From Rhodospirillales bacterium (lineage in GTDB: Bacteria; Pseudomonadota; Alphaproteobacteria; BOG-932; Roseiterribacteraceae): a stretch of DNA of 35,914 nt. Positions 6,792 through 15,250 of the stretch are shown piece by piece. The notes under the pieces are model-generated. The model worked only from the letters and a program-made list of their open reading frames with translations, was not told the origin of the DNA and ran no database searches. The translations under genes were made by a program, and so were the position numbers. Numbering within the stretch: position 1 is the stretch's first letter; the number at the start of each line of letters is the position of its first letter. Location of the stretch: NCBI GenBank assembly GCA_028291365.1, contig JAQGIE010000264.1, positions 1 to 35,914 on the forward strand, read 5' to 3'.

Positions 6792-9700
6792 CTAATAGTC
6801 CCGCTTCCATTCGATACCGACGCCGGTGCCGCTCTGCCCGGCGCCGACGCTCGAGGTCGCATTGATCGACGGCGTGATTTCGATTTCGACACGCGCCCGC
6901 GTCCCAGCGCCACCGCTGGTGCCCTGCTCGACACCGACATAGACGCCGTCGGCGATGTAGCGGCCGCCCGACACGGTCGTGCCCGTGGTGCGGTTGGCGT
7001 CGCCGGCGCCGATATCGAGCCGGTCGAGTCCGATTCCCTGCCGGATCTTGTCGAGGAAACCGGGTCCGCCGCCGCCGGCCAGCTCGCGCGCCGCGGCGGC
7101 GAGCTGCAGCCCCTGAATCGGCGAGATCTGGCCGACATTCTTGCCGAACAGCACGCGCGCCAGCACCTCGTCCTGCGGCAGCGGCGGCGTCGAGGTGAAG
7201 GTGATCTTCGGCCCGCTGGCGCGGCCGGTGATCAACGCCGTCGCGGTGACGTCGTTGGCAGTCGCTTCGGCCGCGACGTCGAGCTGCGGATCGACCTTGG
7301 CGCCGCCATCGAATTCGATCACGCCGCGCGTCAGGTTGAAGTCCTTCCCCAGCAACGCCACGTGCCCGCGCACCACTTCGAGCTTGCCGCGCACGTCGGG
7401 CGCAGCGGTGCTGCCGGTGACTTTCACGTCGCCCTTCCACTCGCTGTCCAGCCCGCGTCCACGCACATAGGCGCGGGCCGGCACGGACAGGCCGACATCG
7501 AGCGCGACGGTGAAGACCGGTTTCTTGGCGCTCGTCACCGGCGCGCGCTTGCCTTTGCGACTGTCGATTTCGATCACCTCGATGGTCGGCACCGACGAGG
7601 GAAGTTTTTCGGGAATGCGCAGCTCGGCCTCGGGCCGCGTGGTCACCGTGCCCGCGGCGCGCGCCGCGGCGAACGAGCCGGTCAGCGCCAGCTCGCCATC
7701 GGCCGCAACATTGGCGTCGTCGCGCTTGGCGACGCGAAACCCGTCGAGCTTGAGCCGGAAGTCCAGGGTCGGCGACGGCGACGCTGCGAGATCGATCGCG
7801 CCCGACGCGCTGACGCGGCCGCTATTGCCGTCGTTGCCGGCGAAGCGCGCCAAGCTCAGATGTTCGCGGTCGCCCTGCAGTTCGATCTGCGTATCGCGCA
7901 GCTCGGCGCCCGAGGCCTGGTTGACGTAGCGACCATTGGCGATGGCGACGCGACCCCCGGCCAGCGGGCGTGCAACGGTTCCGTCGACGCGAAGATCGAC
8001 GTCGTAGCGACCTTCGACTCGGTCCTCGCCGATCGGCAGCAGGTCGGCCACGTCTTCGAGCGTGCCGCCGCCCGCCAGCCGCATCGCAAGCGCGCCGTCC
8101 TGCGGCAGGCCGAACTTGTTCTGCTGCAGATCGATCAGCAGCGGCGCGCGTCCGGTCAGGGCCAGGCGCGCGCCGGTCGGGCTCGTCGCGGCGCCATCCA
8201 GCGTCACGACGCGGCGCGCCAGCGATGCGTCCAGCGCGACCTGCAGCGGCTTGGCGTCGGGCCGCAGCGCGGCCGCGAGATTCAAGTCGCGCAGCGCGAA
8301 ATGCAGCCGGCCGGTGGGATCGGCGCGCGCGCCGTCGAGCGCGAGATCGGCTTCGACCACGCCGCCGGCGCCGCGCATCTCGCCGAACTCGGCCAAGGTC
8401 GCGACGCGCAGGTTGCGCAGGCTCGCCTTGGCCGCGACGCGCGCACCGGCGACCAGCCCCGATGCGTCGAGCTGCGCCGTGCCCCAACGCAACGAAAGCC
8501 CGTCGAGCCGCGCCCCGTCGCCCTGCTGCGCCAGCGTCGCGGTCCGCGCCAGCGCGAGTTTCTGCCCCGCCACCTCGCCGTCGAGCCGCGTCAGACTTAA
8601 TGCGCGCGCCCCTTGCGTCATGCGCAGCCCGGCGCCGAGCGCGAGCTGGAACGGCTTGCCCGCGTCGCCGCTGGCGTCGAGCGCGAGCGTGACTCGCTCG
8701 CTCCCCGCCGGTGTCGCGGTCGCGCGCAGCCGCGTCACCGCGACTTCGCCGAGCGCCGCCTTGTCGACCAGCAACGTCGCGCGTCCGGTCGGCGCCGTCA
8801 TGAGCCCGCTGAGATCGGCGTCGAGCGTCGCGTGCTGGACCGTGTTGCCACCGAGCGCGAACGCGTCGGCCCGCGCCGCGACACGCGCGCGTTGCCCGTC
8901 GGCACCGCGCAGCGTCGCATCGACCGAGACCCGCCCTGTCATCGTGGTGCCCATCAACGGCGCCCACGCAGCCAGGTTGGGCGCGTCGAGCCGCAGCGTG
9001 CCGTCGGCACGCCCGGCATCTGCGATCGTCAGGTCGGCGTCGAGCCTGGCGCCGCCACCTGTCGCGTGCGCGACGAGCTTGGTCGCGTCCTGCTGCCGCG
9101 CCGCATCGGCGACGAGACGCGCGGTCAGCGCCTTGCCGTCGAGCGTTGCTTCGACATGACCGGCGGGCGCGCGGGTCGCGCCCGCGACATGCGCGGTGAC
9201 GCTGGCGCTGCCGTCGAGGCCGGGACGGACCGAAGCCATGTCGGTGACACGCAGCGTCGCGTCGGCGTCGATCTGCTCGCCCTGCAGCGTGCCCTTGGCG
9301 GTGACGCGCGCCTGGGACGACGCTAGTTCGAGCGTGCGCGCGGTGACGCGGTCACCGTTTTTCGTCGCGTCGAGCACGACCGACAGGCGCGGCCCCAGCA
9401 GCGCATCGAGCGCCGGAATGCCGAGCGAGAGGCGTTGCGCCTCGCCGCGCGCAGTCGCGGTGAGCTCGCCGCTGCGGTTCGCCACCGTGCCGTCGAGCGA
9501 CAACGAGCCCGCCAGCGGCCTGCCGGCGAGCGGCGCCAAGGTCGCCAGATCGGCAACGCGCAGCGTGGCGGTGCCATCGCCGCTGCCGCCGCGGGACGTG
9601 CCGGTGGCGTCGAGTTCGACCCCGAGCCCGCTCAGATGCAGGCGATCGAGTTGCAGCGAGGCCAGATCGCGATCGGCGGCGCCCGCCGCCTCGAGCACGA

Positions 9701-11015
9701 GATCGCCCCTCGGCGCCTCGGCGGTTGCGCCGAGCGTGACGCCGTTGGCGCGAAGCTGCGCGGTGCCGGCGTAGCGTCCATCGGCGGCGCGGCGTTCGCC
9801 GGTCACGTCAGCTTCCACCGACGCGATGCGCGCGGCACCGGCTCCGACGTCGGTGCCGGTGATCCTGGCCGCGACGCGCGGTGCGGCGCCGGTGCCGCTG
9901 AATTGCGCGTCGACGATGAGCGCACCCGAAAGCGCTTCGCCCGCCAGCGCGCTGAACGCGGCGAGACGCTGCGCGGTGATGGTCAGCGTGCCGGTGATCG
10001 GCCGGTCACCCGGCGCACCGCGAAACGCGCCCGCCAGCACGATCGACGGCGCGGTGATGCGGCTGGGCTCGATCGCGACGGTGCCGTCCTGCAGCAGCCG
10101 CGCGGTGAGATCGATCGCAGCCGGACCGCCGAGCGAGTCGGCGATGCGCGGGTCGAAGATCGCACCTGTCGTCGCGCTGCCGGTCGCGTGCAGCGACCGG
10201 TCGTTGCCGGCAGGCTCGATCGCCAGCGCCAGATCCAGCGCGGCGCGGTTGGGATCGTTCTCGGCACCGGCCGAAGCGCTGAGCTTGCCGCGCCAATGAT
10301 CGTCGGGTCCGTCGCCGGACAGGTTCAGCGCGAACGGCACCGGCGCGTCGCGGCCGAGATTGCGCGCCAGCACGCGCCCGGTCGGCTCAGAGACGGCAAG
10401 CTGGATCGCGGTGCGGCCCTTCTCGTAGCGCGTGACCAGCTTGATGCCGCCGGCCGATCCGTCGCTGCGTTCGAGCGCGAGATCGGCGTCGGCGCTCTGA
10501 TCGACGCGCACGTGGCCATTGAGCTTGTAGGTCACCGCCTCGCCCAGGAACGGCGCGGCCAGTGCGATCACCGGCACCGACAGGTGATCGACCGCGATCG
10601 CGACCGGCAGCTTCGGCAGGATGAAACGGATTTCGCCGGGCGCCTGCGGCTCGGTCGACGGTGCCGGCGCGCGCGCAAGGTCGATGCGCGCAGCCGTGAG
10701 CTCGGTCAGGCGCGCGCGCCGCGACAGCAGCGCCAGCGCCGCAATGTCGACCCGCACGTCCTGCGCCACCAGCCACACGCCGTCGCGATCGCTGAGCGCC
10801 AGTCGTTCGATGCGTGGGTGAAACGGCAACGTGCCGCCGATGCGGCCGAGTTCGATCTTGCGGTCGGGCCCCTGCACCAGGCTCGCGAGAGTCGCGCCGA
10901 CGACGCTGCGTCCCCACCCGGTCTGCAGCCAGATCCAACCGCCGATGACGAGCAGCAGCATCAGCACCAACGGTACGCCGACGATCCAGGCCGCAATTTT
11001 CGCCGGGCGGTTCAT
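6792..11015 (-). CDS. tamB: TamB, translocation and assembly module subunit
   Basis: A 1407-residue AsmA/TamB-type protein anchored in the inner membrane and spanning the periplasm. A single N-terminal transmembrane helix (MNRPAKIAAWIVG, about residues 7-30) is followed by a long run of repeating beta-strand segments, the lipid-carrying groove typical of the family. The conserved C-terminal DUF490/TamB domain includes 'GRVGIVH'-type elements (VRGHVALLGKDFNLTRGVI), 'ARVLFGKNVGQISPIQGLQLA' in part, and the barrel-like tail ending EWKRDY. It works with TamA in outer-membrane protein insertion and phospholipid transport. I chose ATG 11015, with GGTGGAG upstream, over the ATG at 11078, which would add 21 hydrophilic residues from within a repeat element. 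It lies 133 bp downstream of tamA on the same strand. Confidence 0.93.
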   Translation of the reverse strand: MNRPAKIAAWIVGVPLVLMLLLVIGGWIWLQTGWGRSVVGATLASLVQGPDRKIELGRIGGTLPFHPRIERLALSDRDGVWLVAQDVRVDIAALALLSRRARLTELTAARIDLARAPAPSTEPQAPGEIRFILPKLPVAIAVDHLSVPVIALAAPFLGEAVTYKLNGHVRVDQSADADLALERSDGSAGGIKLVTRYEKGRTAIQLAVSEPTGRVLARNLGRDAPVPFALNLSGDGPDDHWRGKLSASAGAENDPNRAALDLALAIEPAGNDRSLHATGSATTGAIFDPRIADSLGGPAAIDLTARLLQDGTVAIEPSRITAPSIVLAGAFRGAPGDRPITGTLTITAQRLAAFSALAGEALSGALIVDAQFSGTGAAPRVAARITGTDVGAGAARIASVEADVTGERRAADGRYAGTAQLRANGVTLGATAEAPRGDLVLEAAGAADRDLASLQLDRLHLSGLGVELDATGTSRGGSGDGTATLRVADLATLAPLAGRPLAGSLSLDGTVANRSGELTATARGEAQRLSLGIPALDALLGPRLSVVLDATKNGDRVTARTLELASSQARVTAKGTLQGEQIDADATLRVTDMASVRPGLDGSASVTAHVAGATRAPAGHVEATLDGKALTARLVADAARQQDATKLVAHATGGGARLDADLTIADAGRADGTLRLDAPNLAAWAPLMGTTMTGRVSVDATLRGADGQRARVAARADAFALGGNTVQHATLDADLSGLMTAPTGRATLLVDKAALGEVAVTRLRATATPAGSERVTLALDASGDAGKPFQLALGAGLRMTQGARALSLTRLDGEVAGQKLALARTATLAQQGDGARLDGLSLRWGTAQLDASGLVAGARVAAKASLRNLRVATLAEFGEMRGAGGVVEADLALDGARADPTGRLHFALRDLNLAAALRPDAKPLQVALDASLARRVVTLDGAATSPTGARLALTGRAPLLIDLQQNKFGLPQDGALAMRLAGGGTLEDVADLLPIGEDRVEGRYDVDLRVDGTVARPLAGGRVAIANGRYVNQASGAELRDTQIELQGDREHLSLARFAGNDGNSGRVSASGAIDLAASPSPTLDFRLKLDGFRVAKRDDANVAADGELALTGSFAAARAAGTVTTRPEAELRIPEKLPSSVPTIEVIEIDSRKGKRAPVTSAKKPVFTVALDVGLSVPARAYVRGRGLDSEWKGDVKVTGSTAAPDVRGKLEVVRGHVALLGKDFNLTRGVIEFDGGAKVDPQLDVAAEATANDVTATALITGRASGPKITFTSTPPLPQDEVLARVLFGKNVGQISPIQGLQLAAAARELAGGGGPGFLDKIRQGIGLDRLDIGAGDANRTTGTTVSGGRYIADGVYVGVEQGTSGGAGTRARVEIEITPSINATSSVGAGQSGTGVGIEWKRDY

Positions 11016-11030
11016 CGACCCGCACTCCAC

Positions 11031-11122
11031 CTCGTCATGTCCGGCCTCGTGCCGGGCATCCACGCGACTGCGCTGCATCGGCAGGCACGCAGCGACGTTG
11101 TGAGGGCGGCGTGGGCATGACG
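11031..11122. repeat. Palindromic intergenic element between tamA and tamB
   Basis: The element begins with CGTCATGTCCGGCCTCGTGC and CGGGCATCCACG (11034-11064), the motif seen many times in alphaproteobacterial genomes. It ends with the inverted terminus GGGCATGACG (11113-11122). The left arm contains its own hairpin (CCGGC-CTCGT-GCCGG). It lies in the tamA-tamB gap, so in RNA it would fold between the two coding regions. The assignment to the family is from memory of the motif. Confidence 0.6.
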
Positions 11123-11148
11123 ATCAAGGAGTATGCCGAGCAACATCA

Positions 11149-13080
11149 TCAAAACGCCTGCCCCAGCGACACGTAGAGTTGGAACGCGGCGTCCTGCGGG
11201 CGTTTCTTCAGCGGCACGGCGATGTCGAGACGAACCGGGCCGAACGGCGTGTAGTAGCGGGCGCCAATTCCGGCGCCCGGCAGCAGGTCGCTGAAACTGG
11301 GGAATTGCGATGGGTAGGCACGCCCCGCATCGAGGAACGGCACGATGCCGATCGTGTCGGTGATTTTGACGCGCATCTCCATGCTCAGCTCGACCGACGA
11401 GAGGCCGCCGCGCGGGTCGCCGAACCGATCGAAATCACCCGCCTTCTGGTAACCGTACCCGCGCACCGAGCCGCCGCCGCCGGCATAGAAACGTTTGTCC
11501 TTGGGCAGGTCGTCGAGCGGGATGCCGCTCGATCCCGCGACCGCACCCAACACGGCGAAGATGTAGCGTCCCTTGTCGTCGAACTTGCGGTACCAGCTCG
11601 CCGTCGCCTTGGCCTGGACGAAGCCGGGCAGTCTCGACACGCCGGGCAGATACGGCGTCACGGTGATCTGCTGGCGATCGCCGCGGGTCGGGTTGAGCAG
11701 ATCGTCGGTGACGTCGCGGCGCAGGAACAGCGGCAGGCCGACCAGCGTGTAGCTGCGCGTCCGATCCTTCTCGGTGACATGGCCGCGTTCGAACTGCGCG
11801 CCGCCGCCGACCGAGAGCTGCTTGGAGAATTTATATTCGACGCCGCCGTACAGCCTGATCCGGCGCGAATCGTAGGCGTCGACCAGCTCGCGCGTGATCG
11901 ACACGCTGGCCAGCGCGTCGAGATCCTTGATGCGGAAGATATCCGGCTTCCGGTAGTCGGCAATAAGCCCGTAGAGGCTCTGTCCCGTCTCTGCGGTCAG
12001 GCGCAGCCGCTCGGCGCCGCCGAACAGGTTGCGATGTTCCCACGTGGCCTTGGCCGAGATGCCGATGGTCGAATCCCATTGCGCGCCCGCCGACACTGAG
12101 CGGCGCAGACGCTCGGTGGTTTCGATCGCGATCGGCGCTTCGCCGTTTGCGAGAACCTCCTGCGGCGTCAGCGTGACGGTGCCGAACAAGGCGGTGTCCA
12201 CCAGCGCCTCCCGGCTCGCTTCGATTTCGCGCACGTCGTAGGGCGCGCCTTCGACCCAGGTGACGCGCCGCTCGACATAGGCGGGATCGAGCCGCTCGAG
12301 TCCACCCACCAGCGCCGGGCCGAACAGCGCGTACGGTCCGGGCTCGAGTTGCAGCGTCAATTCCATCGACCGGTCGGCGTGATCGACGATCGCGGTTCGA
12401 TCGGCGATGCGGGCCCGCGGATAGCCGTTCTCCTGATAGGCGCGCGTGATCTTGTCGTCCTGCGCCACGATCGGCGCCGCGGCGGCGACGTCGCCCGGCG
12501 CCACGCCGAACGAACCGGCGGGGAACCGATCGTCGAGCGGCGGGCGCTTGCCGTCCGGCGTCGTCAGCGTGATCGACTTGATGCGATACGGCTCGCCCGG
12601 CTCGATCTCGACGATCACGCTGCGCTGCACATCATCGCCGAGCGGCGCGCCGGCGCCAGCGTCAGGCTCCAGCCGATAGGTCAGCTTCGCGTCATAGAAT
12701 CCGAAGGAGCGGAGGACGCGCTCGAGCCGCTCCAGGTCGGCGTCGGCGCGCCGCCGCAGGGCGGCCTCGGTCGGCGGCTCGGTATCCTGGTCACCCTCGA
12801 GCGACTTCAGCCGCGATGCGGACTCGACGGCCTTCGCAAGTTCCCCATCAACGCCCTGGAATTTCGTCGTGTAGGTGACGGCCGCAGCCGGACGCGACGC
12901 GAAGACGCAGAGCGCAAACAGAAGCAGCGCAAGGGCTGGTGCGATCTGAATGCTGGATCCCCGGATACGAGCGGCACGCGTTGAACAAATGCCCTGCGAG
13001 CACCGTTCCTCTCGCGAGCGGAACGAAGACCCAAGCCCGCCGTTTGGGCTGTGAATTCCGGCAGCAAATAATCGCCCCAC
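11149..13080 (-). CDS. tamA: TamA, Omp85-family outer-membrane assembly protein
   Basis: An outer-membrane Omp85/BamA-superfamily barrel with N-terminal POTRA domains, partner of TamB. The hydrophobic signal segment is IAPALALLLFALCVFASRPAAA; mature POTRA regions follow (about 'FYDAKLTYRLEP', 'GEPYRIKSITLTTPDGKRPP', 'YDVREIEASREALVDT'). The surface-antigen barrel has the conserved GGGGSVRGYGYQ loop (VRGYGY is the Omp85 lock motif), then GPVRLDIAVPL and a C-terminal phenylalanine. The start is uncertain. The only GTG/ATG/TTG codons in frame near the signal peptide are GTG 13080 (used here, about 43 residues before the hydrophobic core) and ATG 13113. An ATT at 12951 has GGGGA six bases upstream and would give a compact signal peptide. 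Identity is firm; the 5' end is not. Confidence 0.9.
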   Translation of the reverse strand: MGRLFAAGIHSPNGGLGSSFRSREERCSQGICSTRAARIRGSSIQIAPALALLLFALCVFASRPAAAVTYTTKFQGVDGELAKAVESASRLKSLEGDQDTEPPTEAALRRRADADLERLERVLRSFGFYDAKLTYRLEPDAGAGAPLGDDVQRSVIVEIEPGEPYRIKSITLTTPDGKRPPLDDRFPAGSFGVAPGDVAAAAPIVAQDDKITRAYQENGYPRARIADRTAIVDHADRSMELTLQLEPGPYALFGPALVGGLERLDPAYVERRVTWVEGAPYDVREIEASREALVDTALFGTVTLTPQEVLANGEAPIAIETTERLRRSVSAGAQWDSTIGISAKATWEHRNLFGGAERLRLTAETGQSLYGLIADYRKPDIFRIKDLDALASVSITRELVDAYDSRRIRLYGGVEYKFSKQLSVGGGAQFERGHVTEKDRTRSYTLVGLPLFLRRDVTDDLLNPTRGDRQQITVTPYLPGVSRLPGFVQAKATASWYRKFDDKGRYIFAVLGAVAGSSGIPLDDLPKDKRFYAGGGGSVRGYGYQKAGDFDRFGDPRGGLSSVELSMEMRVKITDTIGIVPFLDAGRAYPSQFPSFSDLLPGAGIGARYYTPFGPVRLDIAVPLKKRPQDAAFQLYVSLGQAF

Positions 13081-13093
13081 GAGGAGAGTTTCA

Positions 13094-13747
13094 ATGACCA
13101 AGTTCGCAAGCATCTTGGCTGCGGCTGGCCTGCTGGTCGCGTTGCCAGCGGTTGCCCAGACCAGCAGCAGCACGCAGCCGCGCACCACCACGACCGGCCA
13201 GCCTCCGGGCACCGCCCCGTCACTGAGTGATTCCAATTCGACGACGGACAAGGCCGCCAATCCCGCGCCCCTCGCCAACACGCAGGGCGCGACCCCGGGC
13301 ACCAGTTCGCCCAGCAGCGGTACGAGCAGCCGTTCGTCGAAGGCCACCACGGAGGGCGCGACCAGCGGCTCGACCGGCTCGTCGGCCGACACCGGCACGA
13401 GCGCGACGGATGACACCGCCGCGAAGAAGCCCACCAAGAAGAGCACCAAGCACAAGAAGAGCACGCAAAGCTCGTCAGCAGACGACAACATCGCCGACCA
13501 GCTGAACGCACGCGTGCTCGCCGGCGATACGCCGACCGGTTCGAGTGGTTCGTCGTCGATGAGCGGCAGTTCGTCGTCGTCGAGCGACAGCTCGGCGATG
13601 GGCAGCAGCTCGTCTTCGATGAGCGGCACCGCGCCTTCGACCGGCACTCGCACCGATTCCTACGATCGTAGCGGGCGCAGTCAGGGTTCGATGTCGCAGG
13701 ATTCCACCGGCCCGAGCCCGAGCCAGGCCAATCCGGCTCGCCAGTAA
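13094..13747 (+). CDS. Exported Ser/Thr-rich low-complexity protein
   Basis: A 217-residue protein with a clean signal peptide (MTKFASILAAAGLLVALPAVAQ, cleavage after residue 22). The mature part is dominated by Ser, Thr, Gly, Ala and Pro, broken by a lysine-rich patch (residues 111-122, KKPTKKSTKHKK), a short ordered-looking segment (DDNIADQLNARVL, about 130-142), and poly-Ser runs at about 149-176. ATG 13094 has a strong GAGGAG ribosome site at 13081-13086. It is divergent from tamA with only 13 bp between the start codons, so its promoter must lie inside the tamA 5' region. I do not recognise a function; an envelope or matrix role is a guess. Repeated AGC/TCG codons explain the long open frame on the opposite strand. 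Confidence 0.8.
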   Translation: MTKFASILAAAGLLVALPAVAQTSSSTQPRTTTTGQPPGTAPSLSDSNSTTDKAANPAPLANTQGATPGTSSPSSGTSSRSSKATTEGATSGSTGSSADTGTSATDDTAAKKPTKKSTKHKKSTQSSSADDNIADQLNARVLAGDTPTGSSGSSSMSGSSSSSSDSSAMGSSSSSMSGTAPSTGTRTDSYDRSGRSQGSMSQDSTGPSPSQANPARQ

Positions 13748-13766
13748 CCGCCTGCGGTTCTGACGT

Positions 13767-13800
13767 CGAACGGCGCAGCGATTTCTCGCTGCGCCGTTCG
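13767..13800. terminator. Strong bidirectional hairpin between convergent genes
   Basis: A perfect 15-bp stem (CGAACGGCGCAGCGA at 13767-13781, TCGCTGCGCCGTTCG at 13786-13800) with loop TTTC sits between the stop codons of the Ser-rich gene (+) and the nitroreductase gene (-). There is no T-tract. Confidence 0.7.
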
Positions 13801-13832
13801 CGTATCTGGATTTCGCGAGATCACGATCGCGA

Positions 13833-14414
13833 TCAGATTTCGACCGGACCCGACCAGCGCTCGGTCACCTGCGCCACGCTTTTGCGCGGCCGGTCTTCGG
13901 GCTGTGCCGTCGGCGTGCCGACGAAGATGAAACCCGCGATGTCGTCGCGTGCATGACCCAGCGCCGCTTTGACGTGGGTGTCGTAGGCCGGCCAGCCGGT
14001 CAGCCAGTTGGCCGCGAAACCCATCGCGTGCGCCGCGAGCAGCAGGTTCTGACAAACCGCACCGGCCGACAGGATCTGTTCGAACTCCGGGATCTTGTGC
14101 CCGGCCTGCCGCACCGACCAGACGATCAGCAGCAGCGGCGCCTGTTGCGGACGCTTGCGTTCGAGTTCGATCTGTTCGGGGCGGGGATCGGGATAGGTTT
14201 CGGCGAACAGGCGCGCATACAGATCGCCCAGCGCGGCCTGGCCGTTTTTATCGACGATCTGGATGCGCCAGGGGCCGAGCTTGCCGTGATCGGGCACACG
14301 CAGCCCCGCTTCCAGCAGCTTCTCGAGCTGGGCTTCGTCGGGGCCCGGCTCGACCAGATCCCGGGCCGCGACCGAACGGCGCGTGCGTAGCAGGTCGAGC
14401 GTAGCGTCGGTCAC
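13833..14414 (-). CDS. Nitroreductase-family protein, YdjA-like
   Basis: A 193-residue flavin (FMN) oxidoreductase of the single-domain YdjA type. It shows the N-terminal 'LRTRRSV' motif, the 'GLRVPDHGKLGPWRIQIV' segment that matches the family's xAPxHGKLxPWR pattern, and 'GAVCQNLLLAAHAMGFAANWLTGW' spread over residues 115-140, typical of the FMN-binding core. Family members reduce nitro or other acceptors with NAD(P)H; the true substrate is usually unknown. ATG 14414 is preceded by AAGGAGA at good spacing. It stands alone on the minus strand between hairpin-separated plus-strand genes. Confidence 0.92.
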   Translation of the reverse strand: MTDATLDLLRTRRSVAARDLVEPGPDEAQLEKLLEAGLRVPDHGKLGPWRIQIVDKNGQAALGDLYARLFAETYPDPRPEQIELERKRPQQAPLLLIVWSVRQAGHKIPEFEQILSAGAVCQNLLLAAHAMGFAANWLTGWPAYDTHVKAALGHARDDIAGFIFVGTPTAQPEDRPRKSVAQVTERWSGPVEI

Positions 14415-14662
14415 GGAAATTCTCCTTGGACGATCTTCTTGGCTGCGTTCAATGCACCAGGCGGGCGCGAGTCAAGAACTCCGCCGCAAGCAAGGGACCC
14501 ATGCAGGGGCCGAGGATTGGCCCAAAGATCGAGGAAATGCCTCGCTTCGTCTGCGAATTCCGCGGCGATTTGAACGGGCGCCGCTTTAACGCCGGATTTA
14601 GCGCTATCCTCGATCCTGATCGAGCAAGAACGAAAAACCAGGACCGAGGGAAGGAGGCGCCC

Positions 14663-14908
14663 ATGCGCATCGAGCGCAACGTGGCGATCGACAATTGCTA
14701 TATCCGCATCAGCGATGCGCCCGCCGAACAGGCGCGCATCCTGGCACCGCATCTCGCGGTCGATCTCGACCACGAAGGCAACGTCGTCGGCTGGGACGTG
14801 CACGACGCGTCCGCGAACGAGGATCTGATCCACTTCCTGCAGCACGCGCCGGCCGAGAGCACGCTGGTCGAAATGGTGGCCCGCAACGAGGCGCGACAGG
14901 CTGCCTAG
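14663..14908 (+). CDS. DUF2283-family small protein
   Basis: An 81-residue protein. ATG 14663 has a near-perfect ribosome site (AAGGAGG at 14651-14657), which fixes the start even though the frame is open further upstream. The sequence 'NCYIRISDAP...LAVDLDHEGNVVGWDVHDAS' follows the DUF2283 pattern (D..LYI.l.d...v..D.d..G.vvGiei). The C-terminal third (about 50-81) is an added helical part not typical of the shortest family members. No biochemical role is known; DUF2283 genes sometimes sit next to toxin-antitoxin-like genes, but none is evident here. Confidence 0.75.
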   Translation: MRIERNVAIDNCYIRISDAPAEQARILAPHLAVDLDHEGNVVGWDVHDASANEDLIHFLQHAPAESTLVEMVARNEARQAA

Positions 14909-14922
14909 AATCGGATCCGATT
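14909..14922. repeat. Perfect 14-bp palindrome after the DUF2283 gene
   Basis: AATCGGATCCGATT begins on the base after the DUF2283 stop codon. It is fully self-complementary, so it could be a dimeric protein-binding site or a weak 3' structure. Confidence 0.4.
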
Positions 14923-15250
14923 CAGTTGGATCTCGACCGCTCGGTTGAGAGTCCGGTTTCCAGCGCTTCCCAGATTGCAGCGTCGCCGTGCGCCACGCGA
15001 GCGTGGCAATCGACGCGCATGAAAAGCTTCTCCGTTGTTTGCAACGCGGCCACAGCTTCGAAGAGTCGACCGCAAATACCGATCGATGTGGCCAGCCATG
15101 GCCATGCCTGGCCCGCGCCGGCAAGATTAACGAAAGAGATCCTGCCTCAATCGGCAGGACGAACCCGGCGCCGTTCGGTTCGTTACCAGCGCGTCATTGC
15201 GGCGCTTTCAGGATCCGTGGTGGACTGTTGCGGATTGCATGGAGAGATCG
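14923..15250. other. Gene-poor stretch between the DUF2283 and DUF6624 genes
   Basis: No confident gene. It holds a short hairpin TCCTGCC-TCAATC-GGCAGGA (15140-15159) without a T-tract. On the minus strand a 32-codon frame (15020 down to 14922) has a GGAGAAG ribosome site but no recognisable homology. The promoter of the DUF6624 gene must lie in the right half, but I cannot point to convincing -35/-10 boxes. Confidence 0.4.

Noticed and set aside
11016-11078. Extended N-terminus of TamB from ATG 11078
   Set aside because: The extra residues are encoded by the palindromic element, and a better ribosome site precedes ATG 11015.
13081-13653. Continuation of the tamA frame across the Ser-rich gene as a 190-residue acidic N-terminus
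   Set aside because: It is the antisense of repeated AGC/TCG codons of a gene with its own signal peptide and strong ribosome site.
14570-14610. TTGAAC and TATCCT as promoter of the DUF2283 gene
   Set aside because: The spacing is about 29 bp, far from the 16-18 bp needed.
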